A stretch of DNA of 64,000 nt from assembly GCF_910589235.1 (NCBI RefSeq), contig NW_025813595.1, forward strand, positions 434,001-498,000. The letters run 5' to 3'. Position 1 is the stretch's first letter. The number at the start of each line of letters is the position of its first letter. The notes under the pieces were generated by a model that was not told the origin of the DNA, ran no database searches, and was given only the letters and a program-made list of their open reading frames with translations. A program made the position numbers and the translations under genes. Source of the DNA: Vespa crabro. Taxonomy: Eukaryota; Arthropoda; Insecta; Hymenoptera; Vespidae. Of this stretch, positions 1-12,951 are shown piece by piece.

Positions 1-2728
1 CAATTATCATATGAAAACGCGTATTTAAACATAGTAAAAACGTTATATTCTTGTTATATTCTTTATTCTGCATCGATACAATATAAAATCAATGAAATTG
101 AACGAGATTGCAAGTTTTAGTTTTTCGACGATACGCGTATATGAGCGAAAAATCGTAGATACGATATGAAAGAATGTTAAAAACTTTGATTCCAATATTA
201 AATAGATGTTTGATCTTATGAAATGCAATGTTCTGAATCGATGGGTAACATTTTTCTAACTGTGGCACAAGTATTATTAAAGATTTCACGATTTTATCTT
301 CGCATATAACGAAATTCGCGTATGTCGATTACGTTTTTCGACAATTATCATATGAAAACGCGTATTTAAACATAGTAAAAACGTTATATTCTTGTTTTAT
401 TCTTTATTCTGCATCGATAGAATATAAAATCAATGAAATTGTACGAGATTCCAAGTTTTCGTCATTCGACGATACGCGTATATCAGCGAAAAATCGTATA
501 TACGATATGAAAGAATGTTAAAAACTTTGATTCCAATATAAAATAGATGTTTGATCTTATGAAATGCAATGTTCTGAATCGATTGGTAACATTTTTCTAA
601 CTGTGGCACAAGTATTATTAAATATTTCACGATTTTATCTTCGCATATACCGAAATTCGCGTATGTCGATTACGTTTTTCGACAATTATCATATGAAAAC
701 GCGTATTTAAACAAAGTAAAAACGATACATTCTTGTTATATTCTATTTTCTGCATCGATACAATATAAAGTCAATTAAATTGAACGAGATTTCAAGTTTT
801 CGTTTTTCGACGGTACGCGTATATGAGCGAAAAATCGTATATACGATATGAAAGAATGTTAAAACCTTTGATTCCAGTATAGAATAGATGTTTGATCTTA
901 TGAAATGCAATGTTCTGAATCGATTGGTAACATTTTTCTAACTGTGGCACAAGTATTATTAAAGATTTCACGATTTTATCTTCGCATATACTGAAATTCG
1001 AGTATGTCGATTACGTTTTTCGACTATTATCATATGAAAACGCGTATTTAAACATAGTAAAAACGTTACATTCTTGTTATATTCTTCATTCTGCATCGAT
1101 AGAATATAAAATCAATGAAATTGAACGAGATTTCAACTTTTCGTTTTTCGACCATACGCGTATATGAGCGAAAAATAGTATATACGATATGAACGAATGT
1201 TAAAAACTTTGATTCCAATATAAAATAGATGTTTGATCTTATGAAAAGCAATGTTCTGAATCGATTGGTAACATTTTTCTAACTGTGGCACAAGTATTAT
1301 TAAAGATTTCACGATTTTATCTTCGCATATACCGAAATTCGAGTATGTCGATTACGTTTTTCGACAATTATCACATGAAAACGCGTATTTAAACATAGTA
1401 AAAACGTTATATTCTTGTTGTATTCTTTATTCTGCATCGATAGAATATAAAATGAATGAAATTGAACGAGATTTCAACTTTTCGTTTTTCGACGATACGC
1501 GTACATGAGCGAAAAATCGTATATACGATATGGAAGAATGTTAAAAACTATGATTCCAATATAAAATAGATGTTTGATCTTATGAAATGCAATGTTCTGA
1601 ATCGATTGGTAACATTTTTCTAACTGGGGCACAAGTATTATTAAAGATTTCACGATTTTATCTTCGCATATACCGAAATTCGCGTATGTCGATTATGTTT
1701 TTCGAGAATTATCATATGAAAACGCGTATTTAAACATAGTAAAAACGTTATATTCTTGTTATATTCTTTATTCTGCATCCATTGGATATAAAATCAATGA
1801 AATTGAACGAGATTTCAAGTTTTCGTCATTCGACGATACGCGTATATGAGCGAAAAATCGTATATACGATATGAAAGAATGTTAAAAGCTTTGATTCCAA
1901 TAAAAAATAGATGTTTGATCTTATGAAATGCAATGTTCTGAATCGATTGGTAACATTTTTCTAACTGTGGCACAAGTATTATTAAAGATTTCACGATTTT
2001 ATCTTCGCATATACCGAAATTCGAGTATGTCGATTACGTTTTTCGACAATTATCATATGAAAACGCGTATTTAAACATAGTAAAAACGTTATATTCTTGT
2101 TATATTCTTCATTCTGCATCGATAGAATATAAAATGAATGAAATTGAACGAGATTTCAACTTTTCGTTTTTCGACGATACGCGTATATGAGCGAAAAATC
2201 GTATATACGATATGAAAGAATGTTAAAAGCTTTGATTCCAATAAAAAATAGATGTTTGATCTTATGAAATGCAATGTTCTGAATCGATTGGTAACATTTT
2301 TCTAACTGTGGCACAAGTATTATTAAAGATTTCACGATTTTATCTTCGCATATACCGAAATTCGAGTATGTCGATTACGTTTTTCGACAATTATCATATG
2401 AAAACGCGTATTTAAACATAGTAAAAACGTCATATTCTTGTTATATTCTTTATTCTGCATCGATAGAATAATAAATCAATAAAATTGAACGAGATTTCAT
2501 TTTTTCGTTATTCGACGATACGCGTATATGAGCGAAAAATCGTATATACGATATGAAAGAATGTTAAAAACTTTGATTCCAATATAAAATAGATGTTTGA
2601 TCTGATGAAATGCAATGTTCTGAATCGATTGGTAACATTTTTCATACTATGGCACAATTATTATTAAAGATTTCACGATTTTATCCTCGTATAAACCGAA
2701 ATTCGAATATGTCAATTACGTATATCGA
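1..2728. repeat. Eight-monomer higher-order repeat, copy 1 (2,728 bp)
   Basis: Eight consecutive 341-bp monomers of distinguishable subtype. Monomer 1 carries CATCGATACA and CGTAGATACG, monomer 2 has ATATCAGCG, monomer 6 has CATCCATTGG, and monomer 8 (2,388-2,728) has GAATAATAAATC and the tail CCTCGTATAAACCG. The same series restarts at 2,729. Agreement over the first 1.7 kb of each copy is near perfect; I saw only isolated differences, such as CGCG/CGAG near 658 and 3,386 and C/A near 1,557 and 4,285. This is the youngest large-scale duplication visible in the left part of the array. Confidence 0.9.
683..1023. repeat. Representative 341-bp monomer, with internal landmarks
   Basis: Offsets within the monomer, counting from CAATTATC. 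CATATG lies at 8-13. ACGCGT lies at 17-22 and again at 133-138, the second usually within the palindrome ATACGCGTAT. ATCGAT lies at about 72-77, the 14-bp perfect palindrome ATCGTATATACGAT at 152-165 (here 834-847), and AATCGATT at 236-243. The 11-mer CGTTTTTCGAC occurs twice, about 128 bp apart across the monomer junction (offsets 119 and 332), which may be a trace of an older internal duplication. No match to the mammalian CENP-B box core (TTCGNNNNANNCGGG) was seen. Plus-strand composition is AT-rich, with CpG at ACGCGT, TTCGAC, ATCGAT and TACGAT. Confidence 0.9.
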
Positions 2729-5700
2729 CAATTATCATATGAAAACGCGTATTTAAACATAGTAAAAACGTTATATTCTTGTTATATTCTTTATTCTGCA
2801 TCGATACAATATAAAATCAATGAAATTGAACGAGATTGCAAGTTTTAGTTTTTCGACGATACGCGTATATGAGCGAAAAATCGTAGATACGATATGAAAG
2901 AATGTTAAAAACTTTGATTCCAATATTAAATAGATGTTTGATCTTATGAAATGCAATGTTCTGAATCGATGGGTAACATTTTTCTAACTGTGGCACAAGT
3001 ATTATTAAAGATTTCACGATTTTATCTTCGCATATAACGAAATTCGCGTATGTCGATTACGTTTTTCGACAATTATCATATGAAAACGCGTATTTAAACA
3101 TAGTAAAAACGTTATATTCTTGTTTTATTCTTTATTCTGCATCGATAGAATATAAAATCAATGAAATTGTACGAGATTCCAAGTTTTCGTCATTCGACGA
3201 TACGCGTATATCAGCGAAAAATCGTATATACGATATGAAAGAATGTTAAAAACTTTGATTCCAATATAAAATAGATGTTTGATCTTATGAAATGCAATGT
3301 TCTGAATCGATTGGTAACATTTTTCTAACTGTGGCACAAGTATTATTAAATATTTCACGATTTTATCTTCGCATATACCGAAATTCGAGTATGTCGATTA
3401 CGTTTTTCGACAATTATCATATGAAAACGCGTATTTAAACAAAGTAAAAACGATACATTCTTGTTATATTCTATTTTCTGCATCGATACAATATAAAGTC
3501 AATTAAATTGAACGAGATTTCAAGTTTTCGTTTTTCGACGGTACGCGTATATGAGCGAAAAATCGTATATACGATATGAAAGAATGTTAAAACCTTTGAT
3601 TCCAGTATAGAATAGATGTTTGATCTTATGAAATGCAATGTTCTGAATCGATTGGTAACATTTTTCTAACTGTGGCACAAGTATTATTAAAGATTTCACG
3701 ATTTTATCTTCGCATATACTGAAATTCGAGTATGTCGATTACGTTTTTCGACTATTATCATATGAAAACGCGTATTTAAACATAGTAAAAACGTTACATT
3801 CTTGTTATATTCTTCATTCTGCATCGATAGAATATAAAATCAATGAAATTGAACGAGATTTCAACTTTTCGTTTTTCGACCATACGCGTATATGAGCGAA
3901 AAATAGTATATACGATATGAACGAATGTTAAAAACTTTGATTCCAATATAAAATAGATGTTTGATCTTATGAAAAGCAATGTTCTGAATCGATTGGTAAC
4001 ATTTTTCTAACTGTGGCACAAGTATTATTAAAGATTTCACGATTTTATCTTCGCATATACCGAAATTCGAGTATGTCGATTACGTTTTTCGACAATTATC
4101 ACATGAAAACGCGTATTTAAACATAGTAAAAACGTTATATTCTTGTTGTATTCTTTATTCTGCATCGATAGAATATAAAATGAATGAAATTGAACGAGAT
4201 TTCAACTTTTCGTTTTTCGACGATACGCGTACATGAGCGAAAAATCGTATATACGATATGGAAGAATGTTAAAAACTATGATTACAATATAAAATAGATG
4301 TTTGATCTTATGAAATGCAATGTTCTGAATCGATTGGTAACATTTTTCTAACTGGGGCACAAGTATTATTAAAGATTTCACGATTTTATCTTCGCATATA
4401 CCGAAATTCGAGTATGTCGATTACGTTTTTTGACAATTATCATATGAAAACGCGTATTTAAACATAGTAAAAACGTTATATACTTGTTATATTCTTTATT
4501 CTGCATCGATAGAATATAAAATCAATGAAATTGAACGAGATTTCAACTTTTCGTTTTTCGACGAATCGCGTATATGAGCGAAAAATCGTATATACGATAT
4601 GAAAGAATGTTAAAAACTTTGATTCCAATATAAAATAGATGTTTGATCTTATTAAATGCAATGTTCTGAATCGATTGGTAACATTTTTCTAACTGTGGTA
4701 CAAGTATTATTAAAGATTTCACGATTTTATCTTCGCATATACCGAAATTCGCGTATGTCGATTATGTTTTTCGAGAATTATCATATGAAAACGCGTATTT
4801 AAACATAGTAAAATCGTTATATTCTTGTTATATTCTTTATTCTGCATCCATAGGATATAAAATCAATGAAATTGAACGAGATTTCAAGTTTTCGTCATTC
4901 GCCGATACGCGTATATGAGCGAAAAATCGTATATACGATATGAAAGAATGTTAAAAGCTTTGATTCCAATATAAAATAGATGTTTGATCTTATGAAATGC
5001 AATGTTCTGAATCGATTGGTAACATTTTTCTAACTGTGGCACAAGTATTATTAAAGATTTCACGATTTTATCTTCGCATATACCGAAATTCGAGTATGTC
5101 GATTATGTTTTTCGACAATTATCATATGAAAACGCGTATTTAAACATAGTAAAAACGTTATATTCTTGTTATATTCTTTATTCTGCATCGATAGAATATA
5201 AAATGAATGAAATTGAACGAGATTTCAACTTTTCGTTTTTCGACGATACGCGTACATGAGCGAAAAATCGTATATACGATATGAAAGAATGTTAAAAACT
5301 TTGATTCCAATATAAAATAGATGTGTGATCTTATGAAATGCAATGGTCTGAATCGATTGGTAACATTTTTCTAACTGTGGCACAAGTATTATTAAAGATT
5401 TCACGATTTCATCTTCGCATATACCGAAATTCGCGTTTGTCGATTACGTTTTGCGACAATAATCATATGAAAACGCGTATTTAAACATAGAAAGAACGTC
5501 ATATTCTTGTTATATTCTTTATTCTGCATCGATAGAATAATAAATCAATAAAATTGAACGAGATTTCATCTTTTCGTTATTCGACGATACGCGTATATGA
5601 GCGAAAAATCGTATATACGATATGTAAGAATGTTAAAAACTTTGATTCCAATATAAAATAGATGTTTGATCTGATGAAATGCAATGTTCTGAATCGATTG

Positions 5701-5797
5701 GTAACATTTTTCAAACTATGGCACAATTATTATTAAAGATTTCACGATTTTATCCTCGTATAAACCGAAATTGGAATATGTCAATTACGTATATCGA
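2729..5797. repeat. Higher-order repeat, copy 2, with one extra monomer (3,069 bp)
   Basis: Repeats the monomer order of 1-2,728 but is nine monomers long. Monomers 1-5 (2,729-4,433) match copy 1 in register. An additional monomer then lies at 4,434-4,774, and the counterparts of monomers 6, 7 and 8 follow at 4,775, 5,116 and 5,457. The next monomer, at 5,798, again begins as type 1 (CATCGATACA), so a third unit starts but soon departs from the pattern. Confidence 0.85.
4434..4774. repeat. Extra satellite monomer gained in higher-order copy 2
   Basis: One full 341-bp monomer absent from copy 1. It carries CGACGAATCGCG at about 4,559-4,570 and TTGATCTTATTAAATG. The CGACGAATCGCG variant recurs at about 22,263 and, as CGACGAAACGCG, at about 28,395, so a related monomer exists elsewhere in the array. 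Gain by unequal exchange is the simplest explanation. Confidence 0.75.
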
Positions 5798-6990
5798 CAA
5801 TTATCATATGAAAACGCGTATTTAAACATAGTAAAAACGTTATATTCTTGTTATATTCTTTATTCTGCATCGATACAATATAAAATCAATGAAATTGAAC
5901 GGGATTTCAACTTTTCGTTTTTCGACGATACGCGTATATGAGCGAAAAATCGTAGATACGATATGAAAGAATGTTAAAAACTTTGATTTCAATATAAAAT
6001 AGATGTTTGATCTGATGAAATGCAATGTTCTGAATCGATTGGTAGCATTTTTCAAACTGTCGCACAATTATTATTAAAGATTTCACGATTTTATCTTCGC
6101 ATATACCGAAATTCGAATATGTCAATTACGTTTTTCGACAATTATCATATGAGAACGCGTATATAAAAATAGTAAGAACGTCATGTTCTTGGTATATTCT
6201 TTATTCTGCATCGATAGAATATAAAATCAATAAAATTGAACGAGATTTCAAGTTTTCGTTTTTCGACGATACGCGTATATGAGCGAGAAATTGTATATAG
6301 GATATGAAAGAATGTTAAAAACTTTGATTCCAATATAAAATAGATGTTTGATCTTATGAAATGCAATGTTCTGAATCGATGGGTAACATTTTTCTAACTG
6401 TGGCACAAGTATTATTAAAGATTTCACGATTTTATCTTCGCATATAACGAAATTCGCGTATGTCGATTACGTTTTTCGACAATTATCATATGAAAACGCG
6501 TATTTAAACATAGTAAAATCGTTATATTCTTGTTTTATTCTTTATTCTGCATCGATAGAATATAAAATCAATGAAATTGAACGAGATTTCAAGTTTTCGT
6601 CATTCGACGATACGCGTATATGAGCGAAAAATCGTATATACGATATGAAAGAATGTTAAAAACTTTGATTCCAATATAAAATAGATGTTTGATCTTATGA
6701 AATGCAATGTTCTGAATCGATTGGTAACATTTTTCTAACTGTGGCACAAGTATTATTAAAGATTTCACGATTTTATCTTCGCATATACTGAAATTCGCGT
6801 ATGTCGATTAGGTTTTCCAAAATTATCATATGAAAACGCGTATTTAAACATAGTAAAAACGTTATATTCATGTCATATTCTTTATTCTGCATCGATAGAA
6901 TATAAAATCAATGAAATTGAACGAGATTTCAAGTTTTCGTTTTTCGACGATACGCGTACATGAGCGAAAAATCGTATATACGATATGAAA
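5097..6990. repeat. Multi-monomer block B, copy 1
   Basis: This segment recurs at about 12,930-14,486, first at an offset of 7,836 bp and then of 7,495-7,496 bp, because the second copy is one monomer shorter. Shared private variants include GTGTGATCTTATG with AATGGTCTG, TACGTTTTGCGACAATAATC, TTGATTTCAATAT, GAACGCGTATATAAAAATAG, TTGTATATAGGATATG and GGTTTTCCAAAATTATC. Confidence 0.85.
6138..6478. repeat. Chimeric monomer: rare type 5' part, monomer-1 type 3' part
   Basis: The first part carries the rare variants TTCTTGGTATATTC and TTGTATATAGGATATG, as do the monomers at about 24,190 and 30,320. The last part carries GAATCGATGGGTAAC and CATATAACGAAATTCGCG, which are private to monomer 1 (positions 1-341). 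The following monomer (6,479 onward) matches monomer 2 (TTGTTTTATTC). The switch lies between about 6,301 and 6,380, offsets 164-243. Confidence 0.65.
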
Positions 6991-7501
6991 GAATGTTAAA
7001 AACTTTGATTCCAATATAAAATAGATGTTTGATCTTATGAAATGCAATGCTCTGAATCGATTGGTAACATTTTTCTAACTGTGGCACAAGTATTATTAAT
7101 GATTTCACGATTTTATCTTCGGAAATACCGAAATTCGCGTATTTCGATTACGTTTTTCGACAATTATCATATGAAAACGCGTATTTAAACATAGTAAAAA
7201 CGTTATATTCTTGTTAAATACTTTATTCTGCATCGATAGAATATAAAATCAATGAAATTGAACGAGATTTCAAGTTTTCGTTTTTCGACGATACACGTAC
7301 ATGAGCGAATAATCGTATATACGATATGAAAGAATATTAAAAACTTTGATTCCAGTATAGAATAGATATTTGATCTTATGTAATGCAATGTTCTGAATCG
7401 ATTGGTAACATTTTTCTAACTGTGGCACAAGTATTATTAAAGATTTTACGATTTTATCTTCGCATATACCGAAATTCGCGTATGTCGATTACGTTTTTCG
7501 A

Positions 7502-8183
7502 CAATTATCATATGAAAACGCGTATTTAAACATAGTAAAAACGTTATATTCTTGTTATATTCTTTATTCTGCATCGTTAGAATATAAAATGAATGAAATT
7601 GAACGTGATTTCAACTTTTCGTTTTTCGACGATACGCGTATATGAGCGAAAAATAGTATATACGATATGAAAGAATGTTAAAAACTTTGTTACCAATAAA
7701 AAATAGATGTTTGATCTTATGAAATGCAATGTTCTGAATCGATTGGTAACATTTTTCAAACTGTGGCACAAGTATTATTAAAGTTTTCACGATTTTTTCT
7801 TCGGATATACCGAAATTCGCGTATGTCGATTACGTTCTACGACAATTATCATATGAAAACGCTTATTTAAACATAGCAAAAACGTTATATTCTTGTTATA
7901 TTCTTTATTCTGCATCGATGGAATACAAAATCAATGAAATTGAACGATGTTTCAAGTTTTCGTTTTTCGACGATACGCGTACATGAGCGAAAAATCGAAT
8001 ATACGATATGAAAGAATGTTAAAAACTTTGATTCCAATATAAAATAGATGTTTGATCTTATGAAATGCAATGTTCTGAATCGATTGGTAACGTTTTTCTA
8101 ACTGTGGCGAAAGTATTATTAAAGATTTCACGATATTATCATCGCATATACCGAAATTCGCGTATGTCAATTACGTTTTTCGT
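7502..8183. repeat. Two-monomer block C, copy 1
   Basis: Monomers marked by CTGCATCGTTAG, TTTGTTACCAATAAAAAATAG, TACGTTCTACGAC, ACGCTTATTTAAACATAGC, GATGGAATACAAA and ACGATGTTTCAAG. The block recurs at 10,905-11,586 (offset 3,403) and 17,030-17,711, and in part at about 21,570-21,960. Four appearances at unequal spacing show repeated reuse of one dimer. Confidence 0.8.
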
Positions 8184-10850
8184 CAATTATCATATGAAAA
8201 CGCGTATTTAAACATAGTAAAAACGTTATATTCTTGTTTTATTCTTTATTCTGCATCGATGGAATATAAAATCCATGAAATTGAACGAGATTTCAAGTAT
8301 TCGTTTTTCGATGATACGCGTATATGAGCGAGTAATCGTATATACGATATGAAAGTATGTTAAAAACTTTGATACCAATATAAAACAAATGTTTGATCTT
8401 ATGAACTGCAATGTTCTGAGTCGATTGGTAACATTTTTCTAACTGTGGCACAAGTATTATTAAAGATTTCACGATTTCATCTTCGCATATACCGAAATTC
8501 GCGTATTTCGATTACGTTTTTCGACAATTATCATATGAAAACGCGTATTTAAACATAGTAAAAACGTTATATTCTTGTTATATTCTTTATTCTGAATCGA
8601 TAGAATATAAAATGAATGAAATTGAACGAGATTTCAACTTTTCGTTTTTCGACGATACGCGTATATGAGCGAAAAATAGTATATACGATATGAAAGAATG
8701 TTAAAAACTTTGTTACCAATAAAAAATAGATGTTTGATCTTATGAAATGCAATGTTCTGAATCGATTGGTAACATTTTTCAAACTGTGGCACAAGTATTA
8801 TTAAAGATTTCACGATTTCATCTTCGCAAATACCGAAATTCGCGTATGTCGATTACGTTTTTCGACAATTATCATATGAAAACGCGCATTTAAACATAGT
8901 AAAAACGTTATATTCTTGTTATATTCTTTATTCTGCATCGATAGAATATAAAATCAATGAAATTGAACGAGATTTCAAGTTTTCGTTTTTCGACGATACG
9001 CGTATATGAGCGAAATATACGATATGAAAGAATGTTAAAAACTTTGATTCCAATATAAAATAGATGTTTGATCTTATGAAATGCAATGTTCTGAATCGAT
9101 TGGTAACATTTTTCTAACTGTGGCACAAGTATTATTAATGATTTCACGATTTTATCTTTGCAAATACCGAAATTCGCGTATGTCGATTACGTTTTTCGAC
9201 AATTATCATATGAAAACGCGTATTTAATCATAGTAAAAACGTTATATTCTTGTTATATTCTTTATTCTGCATCGATAGAATATAAAATCAATGAAATTGA
9301 AAGAGATTTCAAGTTTTCGTTTTTCGACGATACGCGTATATGAGCGAAAAATCGTATATACGATATGAAAGAATGTTAAAAACCTTGATTCCAATATAAA
9401 ATAGATGTTTGATCTTATGAAATGCAATGTTCTGAATCGATTAGTAACATTTTTATAACTGTGGCACAAGTATTATTAAAGATTTCACGATTTTATCTTC
9501 GCATATACCGAAATTCGAGTATGTCGATTACGTTTTTCGACAATTATCATATGAAAACGCGTATTTAAACATAGTAAAAACGTTATATTCTTGTTATATT
9601 CTTTATTCTGCATCGATAGAATATAAAATCAATGAAATTGAACGAGATTACAAGTTTACGTCTTTCGACGTAACGCTTATATGAGCGAAAAATCGTATAT
9701 ACGATATGAAAGAATGTTAAAAACTTTGATTCCAATATAAAATAGATGTTTCATATTATGACATGCAATGTTCTGAATCGATTGGTAACATTTTTCTAAC
9801 TGTGGCACAAGTATTATTAAAGATTTCACGATTTTATCTTCGCATATACTGAAATTCGAGTATGTCGATTACGTTTTTCGACTATTATCATATGAAAACG
9901 CGTATTTAAACATAGTAAAAACGTTACATTCTTGTTATATTCTTTATTCTGCATCGATAGAATATAAAATCAATGAAATTGAACGAGATTTCAACTTTTC
10001 GTTTTTCGACCATACGCGTATATGAGCGAAAAATAGTATATACGATATGAACGAATGTTAAAAACTTTGATTCCAATATAAAATAGATATTTGATCTTAT
10101 GAAATGCAATGTTCTGAATCGATTGGTAACATTATTCTAACTGTGGTACAAGTATCATTAAAGATTTCACGATTTTATCTTCGCATATACCGAAATTCAC
10201 ATATGTCGATTACGTTTTTCGACAGTTATCATATGAAAACGCGTATTTAAACATAGTAAAAACGTAATATTCTTGTTATATTCTTTACTCTGCATCGATA
10301 GAATAGAGAATCAATGAAATTGAACGAGATTTCAAGTTTTCGTCTTTCGACGATACGCGTATATGAGCGAAAAATCGTATATACGATATGAAAGAATGTT
10401 AAAAACTTTGATTCCAATATAAAATGGATGTTTGATCTTATGAAATGCAATGTTCTGAATCGATTGGTAACATTTTTCTAACTGTGGCACAAGTATTATT
10501 AAAGATTTCACGATTTTATCTTCGCATATACTGAAATTCGAGTATGTCGATTACGTTTTTCGACAATTATCATATGAAAGCGCGTATTTAAACATAGTAA
10601 AAACGTTATATTCTTGTTATATTCTTTATTCTGCATCGATAGAATATAAAATCAATGAAATTGAACGAGATTACAAGTTTACGTCTTTCGACGATACGCT
10701 TATATGAGCGAAAAATCGTATATACGATATGAAAGAATTTTAAAAACTTTGATTCCATTATAAAATAGATGTTTCATCTTATGACATGCAATGTTCTGAA
10801 TCGATTGGTAACATTTTTCTAACTGTGGCACAAGTATTATTAAAGATTTC
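8170..10850. repeat. Eight-monomer block D, copy 1
   Basis: Matches about 18,376-21,060 at a constant offset of 10,210 bp. Shared private variants include CGTCAATTATC, GGAATATAAAATCCATG, GAGCGAGTAATCG, the 334-bp monomer, ACGTCTTTCGACG with GCTTATATG, TCACATATGTCG and TATGAAAGCGCG. Few substitutions separate the copies. Confidence 0.85.
8866..9199. repeat. 334-bp monomer with 7-bp palindrome deletion, copy 1
   Basis: The usual GAGCGAAAAATCGTATATACG is shortened to GAGCGAAATATACG near 9,009-9,022. The loss of 7 bp removes the left arm of the 14-bp palindrome. Otherwise it is a standard monomer. Copies occur at 14,657, 16,014 and 19,076. Confidence 0.9.
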
Positions 10851-10852
10851 AC

Positions 10853-12790
10853 AATTTTATCTTCGCATATACCGAAATTCGCGTATGTCGATTAGGTTTT
10901 TCGACTATTATCATATGAAAAGGCGTATTTAAACATAGTAAAAACGTTATATTCTTGTTATATTCTTTATTCTGCACCGTTAGAATATAAAATGAATGAA
11001 ATTGAACGAGATTTCAACTTTTCGTTTTTTGACGATACGCGTATATGAGCGAAAAATAGTTTATACGATATGAAAGAATGTTAAAAACTTTGTTACCAAT
11101 AAAAAATAGATGTTTGTTCTTATGAAATGCAATGTTCTGAATCGATTGGTAACATTTTTCAAACTGTGGCACAAGTATTATTAAAGTTTTCACGATTTTT
11201 TCTTCGCATATACCGAAATTCGCGTATGTCGATTACGTTCTACGACAATTATCATATGAAAACTCTTATTTAAACATAGCAAAAACGTTATATTCTTGTT
11301 ATATTCTTTATTCTGCATCGATGGAATACAAAATCAATGAAATTGAACGATGTTTCAAGTTTTCGTTTTTCGACGATACGCGTACATGAGCGAAAAATCG
11401 TATATACGATATGAAAGAATGTTAAAAACTTTGATTCCAATATAAAATAGATGTTTGATCTTATGAAATGCAATGTTCTGAATCGATTGGTAACGTTTTT
11501 CTAACTGTGGCGAAAGTATTATTAAAGATTTCACGATATTATCATCGCATATACCGAAATTCGCGTATGTCAATTACGTTTTTCGACAATTATCATATGA
11601 AAACGCGTATTTAAACATAGTAAATACGTTGTATTCTTGTTATATTCTTTATTCTGAATCGATAGAATATAAAATGAATGAAATTGAACGAGATTTCAAC
11701 TTTTCGTTTTTCGACGATACGCGTATATGATCGAAAAATAGTATATACGATATGAAAGAATGTTAAAAACTTTGTTACCAATAAAAAATAGATGTTTGTT
11801 CTTATGAAATGCAATGTTCTGAATCAATTGGTAACATTTTTCAAACTGTGGCACAAGTATTATTAAAGATTTCACGATTTCATCTTCGCAAATACCGAAA
11901 TTCGCGTATGTCGATTACGTGTTTCGACAATTATCATATGAAAACGCGTATTTAAACATAGCAAAAACGTTATATTCTTGTTATATTCTTTATTCTGCAT
12001 CGATAGAATATAAAATCAATGAAATTGAACGAGATTTCAAGTTTTCGTTTTTCAACGATACGCGTATATGAGCGAAAAATCGTATATACGATATGAAAGA
12101 ATGTTAAAAACTTTGATTCCATTATAAAATAGATATTTGATCTTATGAAATGCAATGTTCTGAATCGATTGGTAACATTTTTCTAACTGTGGCACAAGTA
12201 TTATAAAAGATTTCACGATTTTATCTTCGCATATACCGAAATTCGCGTATGTCGATTACGTTTTTCGTCAATTATCATATGAAAACGCGTATTTAAACAT
12301 AGTTAAAACGTTATATTCTTGTTTTATTCTTTATTCTGCATCGATGGAATATAAAATCCATGAAATTGAACGAGATTTCAAGTATTCGTTTTTCGATGAT
12401 ACGCGTATATGAGCGAGTAATCGTATATACGATATGAAATTATGTTAAAAACTTTGATACCAATATAAAACAGATGTTTGATCTTATGAACTGCAATGTT
12501 CTGAATCGATTGGTAACATTTTTCTAACTGTGGCACAAGTATTATTAAAGATTTCACGATTTTATCTTCGCATATACCGAAATTCGCGTATTTCGATTAC
12601 GTTTTTCGACAATTATCATATGAAAACGCGTATTTAAACATAGTAAAAACGTTATATTCTTGTTATATTCTTTATTCTGAATCGATAGAATATAAAATGA
12701 ATGAAATTGAACGAGATTTCAACTTTTCGTTTTTCGACGATACGCGTATATGAGCGAAAAATAGTATATACGATATGAAAGAATGTTAAA
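10853..12790. repeat. Block E, copy 1 (almost six monomers)
   Basis: Matches about 16,978-18,915 at an offset of 6,125 bp. Both copies share CGATTAGGTTTTTCGACTATTATC, CTGCACCGTTAG, CGTTTTTTGACG, ATAGTTTATACG, AAATACGTTGTATTC and GTATATGATCG. The match ends inside the chimeric monomer at 12,610-12,951. Confidence 0.85.
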
Positions 12791-12951
12791 AGCTTTGATT
12801 CCAATATAAAATAGATGTTTGATCTTATGAAATGCAATGTTCTGAATCGATTGGTAACATTTTTCTAACTGTGGCACAAGTATTATTAAAGATTTCACGA
12901 TTTTATCTTCGCATATACCGAAATTCGAGTATGTCGATTACGTTTTTTCGA
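12610..12951. repeat. Chimeric monomer (342 bp) joining block E to block B
   Basis: The 5' part is of the 8,567/18,777 type (TCTGAATCGATAG, ATAGTATATACG). From 12,791 it reads AGCTTTGATTCCAATATAAAAT, as in the monomer that ends before 5,116, instead of AACTTTGTTACCAATAAAAAAT. The switch lies between about 12,764 and 12,790, offsets 155-181, directly at or after the palindrome. One extra T is present near 12,946. Confidence 0.75.
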
